In this document: positions 1 to 5,555 of the stretch, piece after piece
Layout: every line of letters starts with the position of its first letter
Position numbering within the stretch: the first letter of the stretch is position 1
From: Flavobacteriales bacterium
GTDB taxonomy: Bacteria; Bacteroidota; Bacteroidia; Flavobacteriales_D; Parvicellaceae
Reading direction: 5' to 3'
Length of the DNA: 5,555 nt
Assembly (NCBI GenBank): GCA_026993705.1
Contig: JALWSJ010000228.1
Coordinates: forward strand, 1 to 5,555
Notes under the pieces: model-generated
What the model saw: the letters and a program-made list of their open reading frames with translations, nothing else
Database searches by the model: none
Told to the model about the DNA's origin: nothing
Translations under genes and position numbers: made by a program

Positions 1-97
1 ATTTTTACGTTAGCAACAAAACTCAACTGTTTTTCACAGTCGCTTTAATGATCCCTAACTCATGTTAGATAAGCACAAAAAATAAAATTAAGTGTTA

Positions 98-113
98 ATA
101 AATAGTTATTTAT
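98..113. repeat. Small inverted repeat in the phosphatase leader
   Basis: ATAAATA (98-104) and TATTTAT (107-113) form perfect 7-bp arms around a 2-bp centre. This is the shape of a dimeric operator, but the arms are purely A/T in a leader that is itself extremely A/T-rich, so chance is a fair explanation. Confidence 0.3.
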
Positions 114-118
114 CAGTA

Positions 119-150
119 TTTTTTGTATTTTCTATTTGTTTTTTTGTATT
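119..150 (+). repeat. Two T-tract repeats spaced 21 bp apart
   Basis: TTTTTTGTATT occurs at 119-129 and 140-150, exactly 21 bp apart (two helical turns), just upstream of the phosphatase start. T-tracts in phase with the helix can bend DNA or bind a regulator on one face. The composition of this leader makes simple repeats likely, so function is only a suggestion. Confidence 0.5.
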
Positions 151-175
151 CCTGATAAAAATACTTATATATTCG
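143..175 (+). promoter_or_regulatory. Weak candidate Bacteroidota-type promoter
   Basis: TTTG at 143-146 and TATATTCG at 168-175, 21 bp apart, resemble the Bacteroidota -33 (TTTG) and -7 (TAnnTTTG) elements, with one mismatch in the -7 box. If used, transcription would begin very close to the ATG at 180, giving an almost leaderless mRNA. The region is so T-rich that such a match can arise by chance, and other TTTG copies (for example 135-138) are nearby. Confidence 0.2.
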
Positions 176-179
176 TTGC

Positions 180-2135
180 ATGTTAGATAATTTATTAGGT
201 TTTTTACTTCCAAATTTATCTACCCCAAAACGAAAAGCGATAGGGATATTGTATTTATATAATATCATTGTTATTTTAGTTTTTACCTTTTCACTCTTCT
301 TTATTTGGTTCAATGCACGTGATGCGGTTTTACTTCCAGCTTTTTTTCTGGTTATCTTTTATTTCTCTTTGTATTCTATTTATAAGAAAAATTATACTAC
401 AGCCAAGTATATACTATCTGTAGTACCCGTTTATGCCGTTGTAATTACAAGTGTAGTAGCAAAAGTCAATGGTTTTGGTAATAATGTAATCATGTATCTT
501 ACGCCAAGAATATTGTCCATGGCATTATTGCTTACACCTATTATTTTGTTTAGTGTAAAGCATAAAAAAGAAATGTTTTTTTCTTTTTTATGGTCATTGA
601 TTCCTATTATTTTCTTTGATTATATTCATCACTTATGGGGAGTGGATTTAGAAAATTTACCAGTTGGGGTTTCCTATTATCCGTTGTTGTTGTTCTTTTT
701 GTCCTGCTTTTTTATAACCATATATGTTAGTATTTTGTTGTTACAGGTAGTAAACTTAGACACGATTGCAGAAAGAGAAAATGCGGAGTTTACATTAGTA
801 CAAAAATCACTCGCGTTGTCCAAGAAAAATACTCAGTTGGAGTTTCATGCTCATCTCTTTAAAATACTACAAATTACATCTCGCTATGATCTGCCTCTCA
901 AGGAAGTGTTTAAAGAAGTATTAACAGAATTACTTAAGGTGCAAAAGCTCGGCTTAGATAAAAAAGGTGTCATTTTTATCAAAAAAGAGAATGGAGAATT
1001 AGAGCTAGTAACACAAATTGGAGCAAAAATTTTAGAGAAAAGTTGCGCAATAGTCAAGGAAGGAGAGTGCTTATGTGGTAAGGTGTTGGTCAGTAAAGAA
1101 AATATGTTTTGCAATAAGGTCGGGCATCAGCATGATATTGTACCAGAGGGTATGAAACCGCACGGGCATTATGTAATTCCTATCAAAAACAGAAATGAAG
1201 TATTGGGTATTATTAATGTGTATATTAAGGTAAATGAACCTTTTAACAACGTTGTAGAGCAATATTTACATGCTACTGCCGATATATTAGCAAGAAGAAT
1301 ACAAGCGGACAGAAATGTAAAACAAATCGAAGAACAAAAAGGAATTATTTCTTCGACTCTCAAAGATGTTACTGATAGTTTAAATTATGCAATGTTGTTA
1401 CAATCATCTTTGTTGCCTAGTCAAATAACGCTAAACAAATTGTTTAATAAATCTTATTTCATGTATCTTCCAAAAGATGTGGTCAGTGGAGATTTTTATT
1501 TTGCTCATAAAACGGGGAGAGAAGGAGTCGAATATAAATATTTTGGTATAGGCGATTGTACGGGGCATGGTATTCCTGGAGCATTTCTTTCTGTAATGTC
1601 AATAGAAACAGTAACTCAAGTGATTTTTGATATGCCAGGCTCAACCCCCGAAAAGTTATTGGAAGCGATGCGTTTAAAATCAAAAATGAGGTTTGCTACC
1701 AACGTAGAAACAGCACGAAACGATATGCTTGATATGGCACTTTGCCGTTACCAAGAAGAAGAAAAAGAGTTGATGTATGCTGGTGCAAACCTCGATTTAT
1801 ACATAGTAAGAAAAGGAGAGTTACTTAAATATAGAGGAACTCGAAATCCAATAGGGCATTATCCAGAAGAAGTTCCTTACGAGTTGTACACAATAAAAGT
1901 AGAAGAAGACGATAATATCTATTTGTTTTCAGACGGATTAAATGATCAATTCGGATATAGTGAAGAAAAGAAAAGATATGTCAAACTAAAAAGAAAGGGG
2001 GTAGAACACCTTCTGTTAAGTTTGCAGAACGAACCCTTTGAAAAGCATAAAACATTGTTATATAGCTATATCTTAAATTGGAAAAAAGATATTCTCGCTA
2101 CAGATGATATAACATTGCTTTGTGTGCAGGTGTAG
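180..2135 (+). CDS. Membrane-bound GAF-SpoIIE serine/threonine phosphatase
   Basis: This 651-residue protein is a signalling phosphatase anchored in the inner membrane. Hydrophobic segments near residues 21-44, 48-68, 76-96, 107-127, 130-149 and 166-191 suggest six membrane passes with both ends in the cytoplasm (basic PKRK at 16-19). A short probable coiled coil (about 192-222) leads to a GAF domain (about 225-375) with a Cys/His cluster, then a helical linker (377-413). The C-terminal SpoIIE/PP2C domain (about 415-651) keeps the expected metal-binding acids: VVSGDFY (D438), GIGDCTGHGIPGAF (D459), DMLDMAL (D518), FSDGLND (D585) and ATDDITL (D642, D643). It is therefore probably active. By family analogy it dephosphorylates a STAS-type anti-sigma antagonist or similar protein in response to a membrane or GAF signal; both signal and substrate are unknown. 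An in-frame stop at 156-158 and no other Met until residue 105 fix the ATG at 180. No Shine-Dalgarno is visible. No partner gene is adjacent. Confidence 0.93.
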   Translation: MLDNLLGFLLPNLSTPKRKAIGILYLYNIIVILVFTFSLFFIWFNARDAVLLPAFFLVIFYFSLYSIYKKNYTTAKYILSVVPVYAVVITSVVAKVNGFGNNVIMYLTPRILSMALLLTPIILFSVKHKKEMFFSFLWSLIPIIFFDYIHHLWGVDLENLPVGVSYYPLLLFFLSCFFITIYVSILLLQVVNLDTIAERENAEFTLVQKSLALSKKNTQLEFHAHLFKILQITSRYDLPLKEVFKEVLTELLKVQKLGLDKKGVIFIKKENGELELVTQIGAKILEKSCAIVKEGECLCGKVLVSKENMFCNKVGHQHDIVPEGMKPHGHYVIPIKNRNEVLGIINVYIKVNEPFNNVVEQYLHATADILARRIQADRNVKQIEEQKGIISSTLKDVTDSLNYAMLLQSSLLPSQITLNKLFNKSYFMYLPKDVVSGDFYFAHKTGREGVEYKYFGIGDCTGHGIPGAFLSVMSIETVTQVIFDMPGSTPEKLLEAMRLKSKMRFATNVETARNDMLDMALCRYQEEEKELMYAGANLDLYIVRKGELLKYRGTRNPIGHYPEEVPYELYTIKVEEDDNIYLFSDGLNDQFGYSEEKKRYVKLKRKGVEHLLLSLQNEPFEKHKTLLYSYILNWKKDILATDDITLLCVQV

Positions 2136-2185
2136 AAAATACGATTGTTGCAATATTGCTTTAAAACTGAATAGAAACTCATTCT

Positions 2186-2216
2186 ACTTCAATCTTCTGC
2201 GTTATCGAAGTTTTTT
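2186..2216 (+). terminator. Probable intrinsic terminator of the phosphatase gene
   Basis: An inverted repeat pairs ACTTCAAT (2186-2193) with ATCGAAGT (2204-2211), an eight-position stem with one A-C mismatch and a 10-nt loop. It runs directly into a T-tract (2211-2216). It lies about 50 bp after the phosphatase stop, between convergent genes, where a terminator is expected. The stem is short and A/T-rich, so efficiency is doubtful. The T-run serves only the + strand; I see no equally good hairpin with a T-run for the GMC transcript. Confidence 0.5.
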
Positions 2217-2239
2217 GTATAATAAGTTTTGAGACGGTC

Positions 2240-3916
2240 TTAATTTAAATGTTCTTTAATCTTCTCTGCAACTCGAAATGAGTTAGCATAGATGGTAAAA
2301 GTAAAGGGAACGCTTCCTCCAGTCGGCATAAAACTACCATCAGAAATGTATAGATTATCCACCTCGTGTGAACGACAGTCTTTATCCAAAACTGACGTTT
2401 TGGGATTATTTCCAAAGCGACAACCTCCCGCTTGTAAATTAGCAGGAGGAAATCCTGTTATATTTGTTTGTACGTTACGCATTCCCATAGATTTAAAAAT
2501 GGGCTCAATTCGATTAGCGATATAAGTTCCAATTTTTAAGTCCCTATTATGATAACCTAATCTAACTTTAGCCACAGCATCCCCCCACTTATCTTTAGCT
2601 TTGGAATCTAAGCTAACAAAGCAATTATCATTAGGAGTCCAATCTATGAAAATTTCAAATTTTATTTTTTTTCGTTGTATAAAATAGGTTGCTAATTTTT
2701 TCTTTAGCTCCGAACCATAGACTAATTCGCCTTTTGGATTATATTTTTGGTTAAATGCTTTGGTTATACCATTAGCATGTTCAAAAATGAAATCAATAGT
2801 TCCTCCTTTGGTTTTTTTACCAAATTTTTCATCGTCTATTTCATACCATTGTTGTGTGGCTCGGTTAACCCACAAACCTTCTTTTTTTAGACTCAAAAAA
2901 TCTTCTCGGGATAAATCTTGTTCATAAAATGTCCCACTCCCAATTCCGCCACCTGAGAAAATGAGGTTTTTTCCAACTTGTCCCGAGTTATTTGAAAGAC
3001 CGTTCGGAAAATTAGAATTTTTGCTCATTAATAATAATCGCGAAGTTTCGATTGCTTGTGCAGCTACTACAACTATCTTGGCTTTGATAAAGTGCTTATT
3101 TCCGTTTATATCATAATAATGTACTTTGTCAATTTTATAATTTTTTTCTTCGAGGTAATATACTTTTGATAAGGGTAATATTGTGCAATTTTCTGTTTTT
3201 ATAGCCTCATCTAACAATGCGACTCTAGAACCGCCTTTAGCGTCTGAATTACAACCGTAATTACCACAATAATTAGAGTAAAAACAGGACTTTCTAGAAT
3301 CTTTAGATTCGGATAGAATCCCTCTTGGTGTTGGAAAAACTTCTACTCCTTCTTTTTTACATGCCTTATCTATCCATTGAGCAACAATATTTTCTTTAAG
3401 TGGTGGAAACGGAAAGTCTGGTGTACTTCTAGGCTCTAAATGACGGTGTTTTACGACCTTGCCGGATACTCCTATTATTCGCTCTACTTTTTCATAATAA
3501 GGTTCTAAATCTTCATAAGATATTGCCCAATCTTCAATGTTAGCACCTTCAACTTCACCATATTCCGATTTTAATCGGAAATCTTTAGGTTTCATTCTAT
3601 GAAAATAAGCACTCATTAAATTTGAAGAGCCTCCCACCATATTTCCGTTCCAAAAATCATAGCCTGTAACGTGTGTTGATTTAGACTTCCAATTGTCTCC
3701 TTTTTTTTGCTCTAAAATATGATATTCATCTTTTGTATTGGGGGTATAAACACTTCGTCGTGTAGCGGTTATTTCGTCTTTTGTAAAATCGCTAGTTTTA
3801 AACCAAGCTCCTTTTTCAAGGACGATGACTTTATAACCTGCTTTGGACAATTCATAGGCTACGGGACCAGCCCCAGCACCACTTCCAATAATACAAACAT
3901 CGTATTTTTCAAACAT
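2240..3916 (-). CDS. GMC-family FAD-dependent oxidoreductase
   Basis: This complete 558-residue flavoprotein belongs to the glucose-methanol-choline family, which oxidises alcohols or sugars with FAD. The N-terminal Rossmann motif is clear (VCIIGSGAGAG at 7-17, acidic E34 in VLEKG). It is followed by the FAD-contacting GGSSNLMSAYFHRMKP (95-110), a Cys cluster (C211, C217, C222), the AQAIETSRLLL motif (286-296) and the GMC C-terminal signature (AGGCRFG at 496-502, NLYISDGSFMPTGGSVPFTF at 521-540). By eye, the two positions that carry the His-His or His-Asn catalytic pair in glucose oxidase are Leu494 and Pro537, so the substrate is uncertain. There is no signal peptide or membrane segment, so it is probably cytoplasmic. 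The ATG at 3916 is the earliest possible start: an in-frame TAA lies at 3923-3925. It starts 11 bp after the malic enzyme stop and is probably in the same operon. No gluconate-dehydrogenase-subunit-3-like partner, often found beside such proteins, is adjacent downstream. Confidence 0.93.
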   Translation of the reverse strand: MFEKYDVCIIGSGAGAGPVAYELSKAGYKVIVLEKGAWFKTSDFTKDEITATRRSVYTPNTKDEYHILEQKKGDNWKSKSTHVTGYDFWNGNMVGGSSNLMSAYFHRMKPKDFRLKSEYGEVEGANIEDWAISYEDLEPYYEKVERIIGVSGKVVKHRHLEPRSTPDFPFPPLKENIVAQWIDKACKKEGVEVFPTPRGILSESKDSRKSCFYSNYCGNYGCNSDAKGGSRVALLDEAIKTENCTILPLSKVYYLEEKNYKIDKVHYYDINGNKHFIKAKIVVVAAQAIETSRLLLMSKNSNFPNGLSNNSGQVGKNLIFSGGGIGSGTFYEQDLSREDFLSLKKEGLWVNRATQQWYEIDDEKFGKKTKGGTIDFIFEHANGITKAFNQKYNPKGELVYGSELKKKLATYFIQRKKIKFEIFIDWTPNDNCFVSLDSKAKDKWGDAVAKVRLGYHNRDLKIGTYIANRIEPIFKSMGMRNVQTNITGFPPANLQAGGCRFGNNPKTSVLDKDCRSHEVDNLYISDGSFMPTGGSVPFTFTIYANSFRVAEKIKEHLN

Positions 3917-3927
3917 TAATAGTTAGT

Positions 3928-5555
3928 TTACTTTCTCGTTTGTACATCAGCTACTGCTACCGTTATCATATTTAATATCTCTCTGACAGAAGATCCTAGT
4001 TGTAGTACGTGTACAGGTTTTTTCATTCCCATAAGAATAGGACCTATAGCTTCCGCATCAGCCATTTCTTGCATCAATTTATATGCTATATTTCCTGAGG
4101 AAAGATTGGGAAATATAAAAGTATTTACTGAACGGTTGGATAGAGTAGAGAAGGAGAAGAAATCAGACAGCAACTCTTTATTAAGAGCAAAGTTCGCTTG
4201 AACTTCTCCATCAACAATCAATTTAGGATGCTTTTCATGTAGAGCCTTAGTCACATTTCTCATTTTTATTGGGTCTTCTCCTTCGGATGAACCAAAATTT
4301 GAATAAGATAACATAGCAATTCTTGGCTGAACTCTAAAACGACGAACAATTTTAGCTGTTAACAGGGTGATATCTTCCAATTCTTTTTCTGTAGGATTTG
4401 GGTTTACTGTTGTGTCAGCAAAAAAGAATGGTCCTTTTTTTGTCATTAAAATATACATTCCTGCTATTTTATTTACGCCATCATCTACGCCTATAACTTG
4501 CAAAGCCGGTCTAATGGTATCTCTATAATTTCTAGTCAAGCCGGATATAAAAGCATCGGCTTCTCCATTTTCCACTAAAGCAGAGCCGAAGTAATTTCTT
4601 TCCTTCATTGCCTTTACACATTCAAAATAAGTCATTCCTCTGCGTTGCCGTTTCTCAAAAAGAACTTCTGCAAAACGTTTTCTTCTTTCTTCTTCGCTAT
4701 CTTCTCTAGGGTCAATGATTTCGCAAGAGCTTAAATCCAAATTATATTCTTCAATTAGATGCATTATTTTACTTCGCTTTCCTAATAATATAGGATGAGC
4801 AATTCCTTCATCTCTGGCTATCTGTGCAGCTTTTAGAATTTTATAATGATCAGCTTCGGCAAAAACTACCCGTTTAGGGTTTCGTTTTGCTTTCTCTGTA
4901 ATGTTCTTAATGAGTTTATTGTCTAATCCTAATCGAATTTTGAGCGCGTCTTTATAACTTTCAATATCCTCGATTGGAGCTTGAGCAATACCTGAATCCA
5001 TAGCTGCTTGAGCTACAGCAGGTGCTACTCGGTAAATCAATCTTGGATCAACCGGCATAGGTATAATATGCTCTCGATCGAAAGACATGTTTTTTTCATC
5101 GTAAGCTTCATTAACTTCTTCCGGGATGGGTTCTTTTGCTAAGTCAGCAATAGCTTTAACTGCAGCTAATTTCATTTCTTCGTTAATTCCTGTTGCACGG
5201 ACATCTAGTGCTCCTCGGAATATGTAGGGAAATCCAAGTACATTGTTGACTTGATTGGGGTTATCAGAGCGTCCTGTTGCCATGATAATATCTTGACGAA
5301 CACTAACAGCCTCATCATAAGAAATTTCCGGTGTTGGGTTTGCCAGTGCAAAAACAATTGGATTTGGAGGCATACTAGCTATCATTTCTTTTGAGACGAT
5401 ACCACCTTTAGATAAGCCTAAAAAAACATCGGCTTTTTTCATGGCTTCTTCTAGTGTTTTAACTTTAGTTTTTACAGCAAATTGTTGTTTTTGTTTGTCT
5501 AAGTTTTTTCTATCAGTTGTTATGGCTCCTTTAGAATCAAACATTATTAAATTTT
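3928..5555 (-). CDS. maeB: NADP-dependent malic enzyme with phosphotransacetylase-like domain (C-terminal part)
   Basis: This enzyme converts malate to pyruvate and CO2 while reducing NAD(P)+, supplying NADPH and linking the TCA cycle to pyruvate. The gene is cut by the window edge. The reading frame stays open to 5555, and the Met codon at 5542-5544 aligns inside the family motif corresponding to 'DNIIVCDSKGVI' in E. coli MaeB, so it is not the true start. About 220 N-terminal residues, including the catalytic malic domain, are missing. Counting from that Met, the NAD(P)-binding domain shows FALANPTPEI (65-74), ATGRSDNPNQVNNVLGFPYI (89-108) and GINEEMKLAAVKAIADLA (119-136). The phosphotransacetylase-like domain runs from about 222 (PKRVVFAE) to 538, with MLSYSNFGSSEG (411-422), VDGEVQANFALN (444-455) and GPILMGMKKPVHVL (501-514). 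In MaeB relatives this domain is an oligomerising, acetyl-CoA-responsive module, not a phosphotransacetylase. The GMC gene follows after 11 bp. Confidence 0.95.
   Translation of the reverse strand, partial: NLIMFDSKGAITTDRKNLDKQKQQFAVKTKVKTLEEAMKKADVFLGLSKGGIVSKEMIASMPPNPIVFALANPTPEISYDEAVSVRQDIIMATGRSDNPNQVNNVLGFPYIFRGALDVRATGINEEMKLAAVKAIADLAKEPIPEEVNEAYDEKNMSFDREHIIPMPVDPRLIYRVAPAVAQAAMDSGIAQAPIEDIESYKDALKIRLGLDNKLIKNITEKAKRNPKRVVFAEADHYKILKAAQIARDEGIAHPILLGKRSKIMHLIEEYNLDLSSCEIIDPREDSEEERRKRFAEVLFEKRQRRGMTYFECVKAMKERNYFGSALVENGEADAFISGLTRNYRDTIRPALQVIGVDDGVNKIAGMYILMTKKGPFFFADTTVNPNPTEKELEDITLLTAKIVRRFRVQPRIAMLSYSNFGSSEGEDPIKMRNVTKALHEKHPKLIVDGEVQANFALNKELLSDFFSFSTLSNRSVNTFIFPNLSSGNIAYKLMQEMADAEAIGPILMGMKKPVHVLQLGSSVREILNMITVAVADVQTRK

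Larger units (their letters stand above)
61..190 (+). repeat. 12-bp direct repeat flanking the phosphatase leader
   Basis: CATGTTAGATAA occurs exactly at 61-72 and again at 179-190, where it contains the start codon of the phosphatase (Met-Leu-Asp). The copies are 118 bp apart. The first copy opens a seven-codon frame (62-85, encoding MLDKHKK and then TAA), so both copies begin with Met-Leu-Asp. It could be a duplication remnant, a repeated protein-binding site or chance; nothing in the window decides between these. Confidence 0.55.

Noticed and set aside
26..40. Hairpin ACTGT-TTTTC-ACAGT
   Set aside because: Five-bp stem with no T-run after it; too weak to call a terminator or an RNA element.
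1..48. Possible 3' end of an upstream + strand gene (15 codons before TAA at 46-48)
   Set aside because: Too short to judge: another frame is also open to 66-68, and neither shows a recognisable protein ending.
113..313. Open frame on the minus strand over the phosphatase leader and 5' end
   Set aside because: Lysine/tyrosine-rich translation with no recognisable motif; it is antisense to well-supported coding sequence and to the T-rich leader, so it is a composition artefact.
884..1683. Four overlapping minus-strand open frames inside the phosphatase gene
   Set aside because: All lie antisense to the GAF and SpoIIE domains, whose + strand translation has clear family motifs; none has its own motif.
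2150..2159. Perfect palindrome GCAATATTGC after the phosphatase stop
   Set aside because: No loop and no T-run, so it is not a terminator, and a single 10-bp palindrome in AT-rich spacer is not enough for an operator call.
2292..2525. Plus-strand open frame antisense to the GMC C-terminus
   Set aside because: It is the reverse complement of the conserved GMC signature region; the minus strand explains the sequence fully.
3719..3919. Plus-strand open frame antisense to the GMC N-terminus
   Set aside because: It mirrors the FAD-binding Rossmann motif of the GMC gene and has no independent support.
5542..5544. Met codon as the start of the malic enzyme
   Set aside because: The frame is open to the window edge and the residue aligns within an internal family motif; the true start lies outside the window.

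Overview
The window is AT-rich (roughly two-thirds A+T by eye) and tightly packed with three protein genes. It fits a member of the Bacteroidota. The two start codons that can be judged lack a Shine-Dalgarno sequence, and the protein types (a six-TM/GAF/SpoIIE phosphatase, a MaeB-type malic enzyme, a 'PTGGSVPFTFTIYANSFRVA' GMC oxidoreductase) are all familiar from that phylum. This placement is inference; there is no rRNA or other marker gene in the window.

Layout: positions 1-179 are a non-coding, very AT-rich leader. It holds short repeats (a 12-bp direct repeat that includes the start codon, two T-tract repeats 21 bp apart, a small inverted repeat) and a weak candidate promoter. Positions 180-2135 (+) encode a membrane-bound sensor phosphatase: six predicted transmembrane segments, a Cys/His-rich GAF domain and a C-terminal SpoIIE/PP2C domain with its metal-binding aspartates intact. 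Positions 2136-2239 separate convergent genes and hold a probable intrinsic terminator for the + strand gene. Positions 2240-3916 (-) encode a complete FAD-dependent GMC-family oxidoreductase. Positions 3928-5555 (-) encode the C-terminal two thirds of a MaeB-type malic enzyme, covering part of the NAD(P)-binding domain and the whole phosphotransacetylase-like domain. Its N-terminal catalytic domain lies beyond the right edge.

The malic enzyme and GMC genes are 11 bp apart on the same strand and are probably co-transcribed, malic enzyme first. The malic enzyme makes pyruvate and NAD(P)H from malate, and its phosphotransacetylase-like tail probably senses acetyl-CoA. The GMC protein is a flavin oxidoreductase of unknown substrate, and no biochemical link between the two can be shown from sequence. 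The phosphatase is transcribed towards them and looks unrelated. Its expected partners (STAS anti-sigma antagonist, HATPase-type anti-sigma kinase) are not in the window.

I see no mobile element, CRISPR array, RNA gene or evident new multi-gene system. The points most worth a second look are the Cys/His cluster in the GAF domain, the replaced catalytic-pair positions and Cys cluster in the GMC protein, the loss of phosphotransacetylase catalytic residues in the MaeB tail, and the repeats around the phosphatase start.
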